Source: an uncultured Collinsella sp. (GTDB lineage Bacteria > Actinomycetota > Coriobacteriia > Coriobacteriales > Coriobacteriaceae). From it: 37,149 nt of DNA. The notes below the pieces were generated by a model. The model was not told where the DNA came from. It saw only the letters and a list, made by a program, of their open reading frames with translations, and did not search any database. The position numbers were made by a program, and so were the translations under genes. The DNA is taken from positions 1-37,149 of the forward strand of contig CABUZF010000001.1 of the NCBI GenBank assembly GCA_902495985.1, read 5' to 3'. Shown here piece by piece: positions 7,142 to 15,146 of this stretch (positions within the stretch are counted from its first letter, which is position 1; each line of letters begins with the position of its first letter).

Positions 7142-7422
7142 TGGCCGATTTCGGAGCCAACGTCCTGAGCTCCTCGGTCGCCCTTTTAGGCCTGCTTGTC
7201 ATCATGGGCTTGATTTACACCATCTGGTCGCAAATCAACATGAAGAAGAAGCAGAAGTACTTCAAGGAGCTGCACACCGAGCTCAAGCCGGGTCAAGAGG
7301 TTCTTTTCGCCGGCGGTATCTACGGAACCGTCAAAGGCATCGAAGGCGAGAAGGTCCAGATCAAAGTCCGATCCGGAGCCGTCGTAGATGTTTCGCGTTA
7401 CGCGATTCAGGAGATCAAGTAA
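7141..7422 (+). CDS. YajC-like small membrane protein inside the PTS operon
   Basis: 93 residues. One N-terminal transmembrane segment (about 12-32, ALLGLLVIMGLIYTIW) is followed by the YajC soluble domain: KKKQKYFKELHTELKPGQEVLFAGGIYGTVKGIEGEKVQIKV and so on. True YajC works with SecDF in protein export. A YajC paralog placed between PTS genes is known from some mannose-family operons of streptococci, where its role is unclear. The start overlaps the EIIA stop by one base and 36 nt separate it from EIIB, so it is clearly part of the operon. It might help membrane insertion of EIIC/EIID, which is inference. Confidence 0.87.
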   Translation: MADFGANVLSSSVALLGLLVIMGLIYTIWSQINMKKKQKYFKELHTELKPGQEVLFAGGIYGTVKGIEGEKVQIKVRSGAVVDVSRYAIQEIK

Positions 7423-7458
7423 CTGTCGTCAGCAAATAACGAAAGGAAGCTGATCAAC

Positions 7459-7941
7459 ATGGCAGAACCCAACATTCTTCTTACCCGCATCGATAACCGA
7501 CTGGTTCATGGTCAGGTTGCCACCCAGTGGAACTCCACCCTGGGCTCCAACCTCATCCTCGTCGCCAACGACGACGTGGCGTCCAACACCATGCGCCAGA
7601 ACCTCATGAAGATGGCCGCTCCCGCCGGCGTCGCTACGCGTTTCTTCTCTCTGCAGAAGACCATCGACGTCATTGGCAAGGCGAGCCCGCGCCAGAAGAT
7701 CTTCATCGTGGCCGAAACACCGGAAGACGTGCTTACGCTCGTCAAGGGCGGTGTGCCTATAAAGAAGGTAAACATCGGCAACATGCACATGTCGGAAGGA
7801 AAGCGCCAAGTCGCCACCTCCGTCGCAGTTAACGACGAGGATGTCGCTGCGTTTAAAGAGCTGCAGGAATTGGGGGTGGAGTTGGAGATCAGGCGCGTTC
7901 CGAGCACGCCTGTTGAGGACACGAGCAAGCTCTTCTCGTAA
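7459..7941 (+). CDS. PTS mannose/sorbose family EIIB component
   Basis: 160 residues. NILLTRIDNRLVHGQVATQW contains the phospho-accepting His17 in the invariant R-(L/I)-x-H-G-Q-V context. The rest (FFSLQKTIDVI, LVKGGVPIKKVNIGNMH, FKELQELGVELEIRRVP) matches the Agu/Sor/Man EIIB fold. It takes phosphate from EIIA and phosphorylates the sugar during transport by EIIC/EIID. The KGGVPIKKVNIGNMH form is closest to the aga/gnb-type EIIBs for GalNAc or galacto-N-biose. An orphan paralog of exactly the same length lies at 17245-17727. Ribosome site GAAAGGAAG upstream. Confidence 0.93.
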   Translation: MAEPNILLTRIDNRLVHGQVATQWNSTLGSNLILVANDDVASNTMRQNLMKMAAPAGVATRFFSLQKTIDVIGKASPRQKIFIVAETPEDVLTLVKGGVPIKKVNIGNMHMSEGKRQVATSVAVNDEDVAAFKELQELGVELEIRRVPSTPVEDTSKLFS

Positions 7942-8031
7942 TCCTCGTGATCCACGTTGTCAGGAGTGAAACCCTGACGTTCTGTACGTGAAATCCAAAG
8001 TGCGTACATACATTTTGAAAGGAGGAGCAAG

Positions 8032-8832
8032 ATGGAATACTCGATCATCCAGATCGCTCTGGTCTTCGTCGTCACGTTCATCGCGGCAATCGACCAGTTT
8101 GACTTCCTCGAGTCTCTCTATCAGCCCATCGTCACCGGCGCCGTCATCGGTCTTATCCTTGGCGACCTCAACACCGGTCTTCTCGTGGGTGGTACCTATC
8201 AGCTCATGACGATCGGCAACATGCCGATCGGAGGCGCTCAGCCGCCTAACGCAGTCATCGGCGGCATCATGGCAGCCATTCTCGCTATCGCCACGGGCCT
8301 CGAGCCCAACGCGGCAGTCGGTCTCGCCATTCCGTTCGCTCTGCTTGGCCAGCTCGGCGTTACCCTGGTCTTCACGCTTATGTCCCCGCTTATGTCCACG
8401 GCCGATAACATGGCTCACAACGCGGACACCAAGGGCATCGAGCGCCTGAACTACTTCGCCATGGCTCTGCTCGGCCTGATCTTCGCTGTCGTCGTCACCC
8501 TGTTCTTCATCGCTGGCGCTACCATTGGTCAGACCATCGCTTCCGCCATCCCGACTTGGCTGCAGACCGGTCTGTCCGCTGCAGGCGGCATGATGCGCTT
8601 CGTCGGCTTCGCCGTCCTGCTCAAGGTTATGATGAACCGCGATATGTGGGGCTTCTTCCTCATGGGCTTTGGCCTCGCGCTCATCACCGTTGCCAACGAT
8701 TCGCTGGCAACCCCTGCTCTGCTCATCCTCGCTCTCATCGGCTTCGGCATCGCTTTCTGGGACTTCCAGCAGCAGACCGAGCTGAAGGGTGCAGCTGTTT
8801 CTGACGGAGGTGACTTCGAAGATGGCATCTAA
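8032..8832 (+). CDS. PTS mannose/sorbose family EIIC permease component
   Basis: 266 residues and strongly hydrophobic, with about seven to nine transmembrane segments or re-entrant loops. Family features include AIDQFDFLESLYQPIVTGAVIGLILGDLNTGLLVGGTYQL at the N-terminus and the Gly/Ala-rich ATGLEPNAAVGLAIPFALLGQLG region. It forms the sugar-conducting channel with EIID in the cytoplasmic membrane. AAAGGAGGAG precedes ATG 8032 by 4-6 nt, one of the strongest ribosome sites in the window. Its last 11 bases overlap the EIID start, so stoichiometric coupling of the two membrane subunits is expected. The substrate cannot be read from the sequence; the neighbours point to an amino sugar. Confidence 0.93.
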   Translation: MEYSIIQIALVFVVTFIAAIDQFDFLESLYQPIVTGAVIGLILGDLNTGLLVGGTYQLMTIGNMPIGGAQPPNAVIGGIMAAILAIATGLEPNAAVGLAIPFALLGQLGVTLVFTLMSPLMSTADNMAHNADTKGIERLNYFAMALLGLIFAVVVTLFFIAGATIGQTIASAIPTWLQTGLSAAGGMMRFVGFAVLLKVMMNRDMWGFFLMGFGLALITVANDSLATPALLILALIGFGIAFWDFQQQTELKGAAVSDGGDFEDGI

Positions 8833-9904
8833 TGAGTATGTGATCCCGGAGCACTACGAGGATCTCACTCCTGCTCCGCAGCTCGACCAGAAGACCCTCA
8901 ACAAGATGGCTTGGCGCTCCTGCTTCCTGCAGGCATCGTTCAACTACGAGCGCATGCAGGCCGCTGGCTGGCTCTACTCCATCATCCCCGGTCTGGAGAA
9001 GATCCACACCAACAAGAACGACCTCGCGGCTTCCATGAGCCACAACCTGGAGTTCTTCAACACCCACCCGTTCCTTGTCACCTTTGTTATGGGCATCGTG
9101 CTTTCGCTCGAGCAGAACAAGGTTGACATCCCCACGATCCGCGCCGTCCGCGTCGCCGCAATGGGCCCGCTCGGTGGTATCGGTGACGCCCTGTTCTGGC
9201 TGACGCTCGTGCCTATCACGGCCGGCATCACCTCCAACATGGCCATCAACGGCAACGCCGCTGCACCGATCATCTTCCTGGTGATCTTCAACGTCGTCCA
9301 GTTCGCTCTGCGCTTCTGGCTCATGAACTGGTCCTACAAGCTTGGCACCAGCGCTATTGACGCTCTGACCGCCAACATGCAGGCCTTCACGCGTGCCGCT
9401 TCCATCATGGGCGTCTTCGTCGTCGGTTGCCTGGTCGTCACCATGGGTGGCACCCAGATCAACCTCCAGATCCCCAACGGCACCACCCGTGGTCTCTCCG
9501 CTACTACCGTGATCGTCTCCGAGAAGGAGGCCGAGAACTTCACCGGTATGGAGGGCATCGATACCGAGACCGCTGAGGCCGGTACCATCGCCATGACCGA
9601 TAAGGACGGCAACGCCCTTACCGCTTCCGATGCCGACGGCAACGCTGTCGAGTGCGGCGTCACCGATCTGGGTAACGGCATGGAGTCCGTTACCTACGGC
9701 ACCGTCACCGAGGATCCGGTCAACTTCTCTGTTGCCGACACCCTCAACACCATCGTCCCGAAGCTCGTCCCGCTTATGCTTACGCTGCTGCTTTACTACA
9801 TGTTCGCTAAGCACAGCTGGACCCCGACCAAGGGCATTCTGCTGCTCTTCGTCCTGGGCATCCTGGGCGCTGGCCCGCTTGGTCTCTGGCCGAGCATCTG
9901 GTAA
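8822..9904 (+). CDS. PTS mannose/sorbose family EIID component with long internal insertion
   Basis: 360 residues from ATG 8822; an earlier in-frame start at 8789 lies inside EIIC and would only add residues unlike the family. The N-terminal half has the EIID hallmarks: LNKMAWRSCFLQASFNYERMQAAGW, then PFLVTFVMGIVLSLEQN and AMGPLGGIGDALFWLTLVPI. The C-terminus (LVPLMLTLLLYYMFAKHSWTPTKGILLLFVLGILGAGPLGLWP) is also typical. EIID proteins are usually around 260-300 residues. The extra length is a Thr/Asp/Glu/Gly-rich hydrophilic stretch at about residues 220-300 (KEAENFTGMEGIDTETAEAG and following), between two membrane segments. A terminator at 9971-10004 ends the operon. Confidence 0.92.
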   Translation: MASNEYVIPEHYEDLTPAPQLDQKTLNKMAWRSCFLQASFNYERMQAAGWLYSIIPGLEKIHTNKNDLAASMSHNLEFFNTHPFLVTFVMGIVLSLEQNKVDIPTIRAVRVAAMGPLGGIGDALFWLTLVPITAGITSNMAINGNAAAPIIFLVIFNVVQFALRFWLMNWSYKLGTSAIDALTANMQAFTRAASIMGVFVVGCLVVTMGGTQINLQIPNGTTRGLSATTVIVSEKEAENFTGMEGIDTETAEAGTIAMTDKDGNALTASDADGNAVECGVTDLGNGMESVTYGTVTEDPVNFSVADTLNTIVPKLVPLMLTLLLYYMFAKHSWTPTKGILLLFVLGILGAGPLGLWPSIW

Positions 9905-9970
9905 GGCTCTAGCTTGAGGGGTGTGTCCCTACGCGGCTCACACCCCGACCCCTTAAGCCATGTGTATGTT

Positions 9971-10010
9971 AAAAGCCGCGTGCTCGAAAGAGCGCGCGGC
10001 TTTTGTTTTC
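9971..10010 (+). terminator. Terminator of the mannose-type PTS operon
   Basis: A 15-bp stem (AAAAGCCGCGTGCTC, GAAA tetraloop, GAGCGCGCGGCTTTT; one G-U pair) is followed by TGTTTTC. It is a strong intrinsic terminator 66 nt after the EIID stop, separating the PTS operon from the GntR gene. Confidence 0.85.
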
Positions 10011-10089
10011 TTGATGATTCGGGTGTTGCGGACTGATAATGCTTAACACCCTAGGTAGTTAGCCGAATTCGAGCAAAAGGGAGGATAGG

Positions 10090-10821
10090 ATGGCGATCGG
10101 AGCGCGTAAGCAACCGCTGTACGATCAGCTGGTCGATATTCTGACCGAAAAGATTGACCATGAATATCGCGCCGGTGACATGATTCCCTCCGAGCGAGAA
10201 CTTTCGGAGCGCTATGGTCTCTCCCGCACTACGGTACGTCTGGCTCTGCAGGAACTGGAGCGTTTAGGACTGGTGGTTCGGCAGCACGGTCGCGGTACCT
10301 TTGTGACCGACCGTTCGGCAAAGGCAACCAATCTTATGCAGTCCTACAGCTTTACCGAGCAGATGCGCGCGATGGGTCGCGACCCCGAGACCACGATTCT
10401 CGAGTTTTGCGAGATGGAGGCCGATAAGAATCTGGCCGAGCATATGGGATTGCGTATCGGTGATCGCATTTTTAAGCTTAAGCGCCTTCGTTCTGCCGAC
10501 AACATGCCCATGATGGTCGAACGCAGCTATCTACCGGTTCGTCAATTTCTGTCCCTAAAGCGACCGCTGCTGGAGCGCAAGCCGCTTTACGATGTGATTG
10601 AGCAAGACTTTCAGCAAAAGATACGCGTGGCTGAAGAGGAGTTCTATGCGAGCATAGCCCGTCCCACCGACGCCCACCTTTTGGGAATTGTCGAGGGCTC
10701 GCCTGTGCTCGATTTGGTCAGGACTACGTATAACGAGTCAAACGAGGTTGTGGAGTATACACTCTCGGTTGCTCGTGCCGATCAGTTTAAATACAAGGTT
10801 TACCACCAGCGTAGCAACTAG
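10090..10821 (+). CDS. GntR family (HutC/UTRA type) transcriptional regulator
   Basis: 243 residues. The winged HTH of GntR type occupies residues about 10-75 (PLYDQLVDILTEKIDHEYRAGDMIPSERELSERYGLSRTTVRLALQELERLGLVVRQHGRGTFV). The UTRA ligand-binding domain follows from about 95 to the end (FKLKRLRSADNMPMMVERSYLP is characteristic). UTRA regulators such as NagR, DasR and AgaR usually respond to sugar phosphates, for example GlcN-6-P or GalN-6-P. Two identical TGGTTACTACCAG sites, one before the PTS operon and one before agaS, fit its expected operator, so it is probably the local repressor of this amino-sugar regulon. ATG 10090 follows GGGAGGATAGG. Confidence 0.92.
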   Translation: MAIGARKQPLYDQLVDILTEKIDHEYRAGDMIPSERELSERYGLSRTTVRLALQELERLGLVVRQHGRGTFVTDRSAKATNLMQSYSFTEQMRAMGRDPETTILEFCEMEADKNLAEHMGLRIGDRIFKLKRLRSADNMPMMVERSYLPVRQFLSLKRPLLERKPLYDVIEQDFQQKIRVAEEEFYASIARPTDAHLLGIVEGSPVLDLVRTTYNESNEVVEYTLSVARADQFKYKVYHQRSN

Positions 10822-10857
10822 TGTCCGCATCGTTTCCATATGGTGATTCTTTGCATT

Positions 10858-10896
10858 TAACTGGTTACTACCAGATAACCAACCGAAGTGTATAAT
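10858..10896 (+). promoter_or_regulatory. agaS promoter with overlapping GntR-type operator
   Basis: A perfect -10 hexamer TATAAT lies at 10891-10896, 39 nt before the agaS ATG. The inverted repeat CTGGT-TACT-ACCAG (10861-10874) covers the place where the -35 box should be and has no good -35 match itself. This is the classic position for a repressor. The 13-nt core is identical to the site upstream of the PTS operon. Confidence 0.65.
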
Positions 10897-10935
10897 TGCA
10901 CGTCAGAGGATTACTTCTAGAGAGAGGTATTAGAA

Positions 10936-12102
10936 ATGTTCGAGAAGAGTGTCGAGGAGCTCACCGAGCTCGGCGCCCAGATCACCACGGCCGAGATTGC
11001 TCAGCAGCCCGAGCTTTGGCGTGATACGCTCAACATCTATCGCGAGAACAAGGAGGCCATCGAGGCCTTCCTGGCCGAGGCTCGTGCTATGGGCGAGGGC
11101 CGTCTGTCCGTTGTCTTCACCGGTGCCGGTACGTCCGACTATGTTGGCGATACCTGCGCCCCGTACCTGCGTCACGCTGGCAACACTGATCTCTACGACT
11201 TTAAGCCCATCGCCACGACCGACATCGTGAGCGCTCCGCGCGATTTCCTGCGCGCCGAGGATCCCACGCTCGTGGTTTCCTTTGCCCGCTCTGGCAACAG
11301 CCCCGAGAGCCTTGCTGCCGTTGCCGTTGCCAAGGAGCTCGTCCACAACGTCAAGTTCCTCAACATCACCTGCGCTCCTGAGGGCAAGCTCGCCGTCGAG
11401 TCCGCTGATGACCCCAATGCGCTGACGCTGCTCATCCCGCGCGCCAACGACAAGGGCTTCGCCATGACCGGTTCTTATTCCTGCATGACCCTGCTCTCTA
11501 CCCTCATCTTTGACGAGGCTTCCGACGAGCAGAAAGCCGAGTGGGTCGAGACCATCGCCAAGATGGGCGAGGAGGTCATTGCTCGCGAGTCCGAGGTTGC
11601 CGACTACCTCGCTGGCGACTTCAACCGCGTGACCTACCTGGGCTCCGGCTCCTTTGGCGGCCTTGCCCAGGAGAGCCAGCTCAAGATCCTCGAGCTCGCT
11701 CACGGTCTGGTTGCTACTTCCTACGACACCTCCATGGGCTATCGTCACGGACCTAAGTCTTTCGTCGACGATAAGACGCTCGTCTTCGTATTCGTCAACA
11801 ACGACGCCTACACCCGTCAGTACGACATCGACATCCTCAACGAGATCGGTGGCGACGATATTGCTCAGCACACCGTTGCCGTTCAGCAGGATGGCGCTAC
11901 TGTCTACGAGGGTGAGTCCTTCACCTTTAAGGGCTATGAGGCACTCCCCGAGGGTTACCTTGCTCTGCCGTTCGTGATGTTTGCCCAGGCAATCAGCCTG
12001 CTCAACTCCGTGCGCGTGGGCAACACGCCCGATACGCCGAGCCCCACCGGCACGGTCAACCGCGTGGTCAAGGGCGTGACGATTCACCCCTTCACCGCTT
12101 AA
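10936..12102 (+). CDS. agaS: SIS-domain sugar isomerase/deaminase, AgaS family
   Basis: 388 residues with two SIS domains. The first has VVFTGAGTSDYVGDT and SFARSGNSPESLAAV (sugar-phosphate binding Ser/Thr loops); the second has YLGSGSFGGLAQESQLKILELAHG, followed by YRHGPKSF. This arrangement and length match AgaS, which deaminates and isomerises galactosamine-6-phosphate to tagatose-6-phosphate. Glucosamine-6-phosphate isomerases of the GlmS-C type are the nearest alternative, but the RHGPKSF motif and the nearby lacC favour AgaS. It has its own promoter with a GntR-type operator and its own terminator (12121-12158). It links the NagA product to the tagatose pathway. Confidence 0.87.
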   Translation: MFEKSVEELTELGAQITTAEIAQQPELWRDTLNIYRENKEAIEAFLAEARAMGEGRLSVVFTGAGTSDYVGDTCAPYLRHAGNTDLYDFKPIATTDIVSAPRDFLRAEDPTLVVSFARSGNSPESLAAVAVAKELVHNVKFLNITCAPEGKLAVESADDPNALTLLIPRANDKGFAMTGSYSCMTLLSTLIFDEASDEQKAEWVETIAKMGEEVIARESEVADYLAGDFNRVTYLGSGSFGGLAQESQLKILELAHGLVATSYDTSMGYRHGPKSFVDDKTLVFVFVNNDAYTRQYDIDILNEIGGDDIAQHTVAVQQDGATVYEGESFTFKGYEALPEGYLALPFVMFAQAISLLNSVRVGNTPDTPSPTGTVNRVVKGVTIHPFTA

Positions 12103-12120
12103 TCGCGTCCCCCTGTAAGG

Positions 12121-12160
12121 GCGCCCGTCCGCTCATAACGGCGGGCGGGCGCTTTTTGTT
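12121..12160 (+). terminator. Terminator after agaS
   Basis: A 12-bp GC-rich stem (GCGCCCGTCCGC at 12121-12132, GCGGGCGGGCGC at 12141-12152, one G-U pair) is followed by TTTTTGTTTTA. It is a strong intrinsic terminator 18 nt after the agaS stop. Confidence 0.88.
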
Positions 12161-12219
12161 TTACGTGAGCTGGGTATAAGCATCACCACAGTCAACTGCT
12201 TTAGAAGCAAGGAGTGCAT

Positions 12220-13389
12220 ATGAGCACGTACGCAATTAAGGCTGACAAGTTCTTCTTGCCGGCAGGCCCGCAACTGGGCGGCTATCTTATGGTCGAGGAT
12301 GGCGTCTTTGGCGCCTGGCAGGCCGACGAGCCCTCTTGCGAGATTAAGGACTACACGGGATCGTGGATCGCGCCGGGCATGGTCGACACCCACATCCATG
12401 GCTTCTACAACCACTCGACCACCGATAACGACGCCGAGGGTATCGATATCAGCTCGACCGAACTTGCCCGTCGCGGTACCACCAGCTGGCTGCCCACGAC
12501 GTTCACCGATGGCGTCGAGCAGATCAAGGACGCTTGCGCCGCCATCGCCCAGGCGGACGAGGGTCGCGGCCCCGACTTCTGCGGTGCTCGCATTCAGGGC
12601 ATCTACCTGGAGGGCCCCTTCTTTACCATGAAACACGTGGGCGCGCAGAACCCCGCTTATCTGATCGACCCCTCCGAGGAGGTCTTCGACCAGTGGCAGG
12701 AAGCTGCGGGTGGTCGCATCGTTAAGAGCGCCATGGCGGCCGAGCGCGACGGTGCCGCTGCTTATGCGGCTGCGCTGAACGCCAAGGGTGTAGTGACCAG
12801 CATCGGTCACTCCGACGCCACCTATGATGAGTGCATCGCCGCCATCAACGCCGGTGCCAGCTGCTTTACGCATACCTATAACGGCCAGCGCGGGCTGCAT
12901 CACCGTGAGCCCGGTGTCGTGGGTGCTGCCATGTCCACGCCCGAGACTTACGCCGAGATCATCTGTGACGGCAAGCACGTAAACCCTGCCGCCATCAAGG
13001 CGCTGCTGCAGGCAAAGGGCTGGCAGCACACGGTACTCATCACCGACTGCCTGGGCTGCGGCGGCATGCCCGAGGGCAGCTACACCAGCGGCGGCATGGA
13101 CGTCATCATGAAGGACAACCTGTGCTGGCTCGCCGACGGCAAGAGCATCGCCGGCTCGGTGCTCACGCTTGCCCAGGGCGTCAAGAACATCGTCGACTGG
13201 GGCATTGCCAGCGCCGATATCGCCATTCGCATGGCAACCGAGGTGCCGGCACGCTCCGCGCACATCGAGGATAAGTGCGGCAGCATCATGCCGGGTCGCG
13301 ACGCCGACTTTGTCGTGTTCGACCATGAGCTCACCCTCGTCGAGACGTATGTTGGCGGCCAGAGCGTCGGCAACGCCTTTACCGAGTAA
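12220..13389 (+). CDS. nagA: N-acetylglucosamine/N-acetylgalactosamine-6-phosphate deacetylase
   Basis: 389 residues from ATG 12220, which has AAGGAG five nt upstream; a GTG two codons earlier overlaps that ribosome site. An amidohydrolase TIM barrel is evident. The DTHIHGFYNHST motif carries the HxH pair (His58, His60), IYLEGPF the metal-binding Glu, IGHSDATY and CFTHTYNGQRGLHHREPG the further His ligands, and LITDCLGCGG the catalytic Asp. It removes the acetyl group from GlcNAc-6-P or GalNAc-6-P in the cytoplasm. Next to agaS, a GalNAc-6-P role (AgaA) is as likely as GlcNAc-6-P. The C-terminal 43 codons have a diverged second copy at 16116-16247. Confidence 0.92.
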   Translation: MSTYAIKADKFFLPAGPQLGGYLMVEDGVFGAWQADEPSCEIKDYTGSWIAPGMVDTHIHGFYNHSTTDNDAEGIDISSTELARRGTTSWLPTTFTDGVEQIKDACAAIAQADEGRGPDFCGARIQGIYLEGPFFTMKHVGAQNPAYLIDPSEEVFDQWQEAAGGRIVKSAMAAERDGAAAYAAALNAKGVVTSIGHSDATYDECIAAINAGASCFTHTYNGQRGLHHREPGVVGAAMSTPETYAEIICDGKHVNPAAIKALLQAKGWQHTVLITDCLGCGGMPEGSYTSGGMDVIMKDNLCWLADGKSIAGSVLTLAQGVKNIVDWGIASADIAIRMATEVPARSAHIEDKCGSIMPGRDADFVVFDHELTLVETYVGGQSVGNAFTE

Positions 13390-13433
13390 CGATAGAAAAA
13401 GACGGCGGGCCCGAATCTGCTCGGACCCGCCGT
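13390..13433 (-). terminator. Hairpin terminator between convergent nagA and flavodoxin genes
   Basis: A 13-bp stem with one mismatch (ACGGCGGGCCCGA at 13402-13414, TCGGACCCGCCGT at 13421-13433). On the minus strand it is followed by CTTTTTC, so it terminates the flavodoxin transcript. It could also slow nagA transcription, but there is no T-run on the + side. Confidence 0.7.
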
Positions 13434-13464
13434 ATGGGTTAAACGCTCAAAAGTACCTTAACAG

Positions 13465-14049
13465 TTACAGCTTGTTAGCGATCTTCTTTGCCGTGCGCTT
13501 AACGCCGGCCACCAGGCCTCCTGCAGGATGCTCCTTCTCGTATGCTAGGCGCTTCTCGCGCTTGGCGTACTCTTCGACGATGATGTCGCCATACTCGTCT
13601 TCGATCTTGTCGAAGAAGTCGACAGCGCCCTTAATTTCCTCAGCGGTCGGGTGTCCCTTTTGGACACCACCGGCGAGCTTGAACGGCCCCCACGTATCAA
13701 AGCCGGGGCAGCCGTAGACACCCATAAAGATGGCCTGCCTCATGCGGCAGATGCCATCGATATCCTTGCCGTACCACTTGTTTTTGCCACCGTAGGTCAT
13801 AAGGCCAAACACCTTGTCCTGCGGCTGCAGCACGTTAGTGAGCACGCGTGCCATGTCCTTGTCGATCTCGGAGTAATAGATGCCCGTGGCGACGCCGATC
13901 AGATGGTATTCGTGCAGGTCGGGGTACTCGTTTTTACCGAGCGCCTTGACGTCGAGGGTATCGATCTCGGGGTGTGCCTCGACGATGGCGTCCACGAGCT
14001 TTTTCGTATTGCCGTGGTGGCGCGAGGCGTAGAGGATGATGGTTCGCAT
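13465..14049 (-). CDS. Flavodoxin family protein
   Basis: 194 residues from the ATG at 14047-14049, with GAAAGG upstream on the minus strand. MRTIILYASRHHGNTKKLVDAI is the FMN phosphate-binding loop of flavodoxins (T/S-x-x-x-x-N-T-x-x). VATGIYYSEIDKDMARVL and KVFGLMTYGGKN follow at the places where the flavin ring is held. The last 50 residues are Lys/Glu-rich and amphipathic (EYAKREKRLAYEKEHPAGGLVAGVKRTAKKIANKL), longer than a minimal flavodoxin. It presumably carries one or two electrons to an unknown partner. It interrupts the sugar cluster on the opposite strand and has no visible functional link to it. Confidence 0.83.
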   Translation of the reverse strand: MRTIILYASRHHGNTKKLVDAIVEAHPEIDTLDVKALGKNEYPDLHEYHLIGVATGIYYSEIDKDMARVLTNVLQPQDKVFGLMTYGGKNKWYGKDIDGICRMRQAIFMGVYGCPGFDTWGPFKLAGGVQKGHPTAEEIKGAVDFFDKIEDEYGDIIVEEYAKREKRLAYEKEHPAGGLVAGVKRTAKKIANKL

Positions 14050-14205
14050 AAGAAGGCCTTTCAGCTGTAATTGCATCAATGTCTGTATGGTACCCCGTTG
14101 CATGGCTGGGATACCGGACGTATCGATGAACGTGCGGGCTTGTCCTTTTGTCAGGGCCAAGACGGGTTCTTGCGAGCAAAAAGCAGTTGTTCGAAAGGAT
14201 GGGCA

Positions 14206-15087
14206 ATGGAATACGCTCTCTCCAACGATTCGATTTCTATTAAGGTGTCCACGGCTGGTGGTTCGTTTACCTCGATTGAGGCCGGAGGTCGCGAGTATCT
14301 GTGGCAGGGCGATTCTGCCGTGTGGTCCGGCCAGGCACCGATTTGCTTCCCGATTTGCGGAGGCTTGCGCGACAACAGCGCCATGACGTTCGCCGGGCAT
14401 CATGTAAAGCTCGCTCGCCACGGGTTTGCGCGCAAACAGGAGTGGAAGCTGCTGAGCCAAGGTGAGAACGAGTTGGCGATGTGCCTGGCTTCGGAGGATA
14501 ACGCCGCGCTGCTGAGCGATTATCCGTACCCGTTTAAGCTTGTCGCTCGTTATACGCTTGAGGGGGATGCCGTGCGCGTCTCCTATGAGGTGACCAACGA
14601 GGGAACCGAGGACATGCCGTTCTTTATCGGCGGTCATCCCGGCTTTAGGTGTCCGCTCGATGAGGGCGAGGCCTATACGGACTACGAGTTGCGCTTTGAG
14701 AAAGACGAGGCTGCGGAGCTCTGCACCGCCGTTCCCTCGACTGGATTGATTGACGTGGCAAACCGCTCCAAGAACCCCATGGTGGGAAAGACGCTGCCCC
14801 TGTCGCACGAGCTCTTCGATTTTGCGGAGACCATCTTTGACGTGCTCGAGAGCCGCCAGGTCACGCTTTCTAAGAAGGGGGAGGACAAGGGCGTTCGCCT
14901 GAGCTTCGAGGGCTTCCCGTATCTCATTGTGTGGAGTAAGCCCGAGGGCGATTTTGTGGCAGTTGAACCCTGGGGCGGCCTCTCGACCTGCTCCGATGAG
15001 GACGACGTACTTGAGCATAAGCGCGGCTGCCTTGTCGCCAAGCCCAAGGAGACCATCGTTCGCTCGTTCACGATTGAGATTCTGTAA
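14206..15087 (+). CDS. Aldose 1-epimerase, LacX-type
   Basis: 293 residues from ATG 14206 (GAAAGGATGGG upstream). An open reading frame continues about 45 codons further 5', but that part does not match the family and overlaps the flavodoxin promoter. The fold is the galactose-mutarotase beta-sandwich: SWQGQAPICFPICGGLRDN-like loop near residue 45, FFIGGHPGFRCPL (catalytic His region) near 143, and VWSKPEGDFVAVEPWGGLS (catalytic Glu region) near 245. The GGHPGF form is that of LacX, a mutarotase-like protein of lactose operons. It would interconvert anomers of a sugar, probably galactose-type, in the cytoplasm. It lies just before lacC, 59 nt apart, probably in the same transcript. Confidence 0.84.
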   Translation: MEYALSNDSISIKVSTAGGSFTSIEAGGREYLWQGDSAVWSGQAPICFPICGGLRDNSAMTFAGHHVKLARHGFARKQEWKLLSQGENELAMCLASEDNAALLSDYPYPFKLVARYTLEGDAVRVSYEVTNEGTEDMPFFIGGHPGFRCPLDEGEAYTDYELRFEKDEAAELCTAVPSTGLIDVANRSKNPMVGKTLPLSHELFDFAETIFDVLESRQVTLSKKGEDKGVRLSFEGFPYLIVWSKPEGDFVAVEPWGGLSTCSDEDDVLEHKRGCLVAKPKETIVRSFTIEIL

Positions 15088-15146
15088 TTCCGTTTTGTCG
15101 ACTCGTATCGCGAGGCATAAGGAGCCTGCGAGATAAGGAGCTAAAA

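Noticed and set aside
14071..14205. N-terminal extension of the LacX-type epimerase
   Set aside because: The 45 extra residues do not resemble the family and lie in the flavodoxin promoter region; ATG 14206 has a proper ribosome site.
14050..15018. Upstream extension of the flavodoxin frame over the epimerase gene
   Set aside because: The frame is open on the minus strand for about 320 codons before the flavodoxin start, but it is antisense to the epimerase and shows no homology; the start at 14049 has its own ribosome site.
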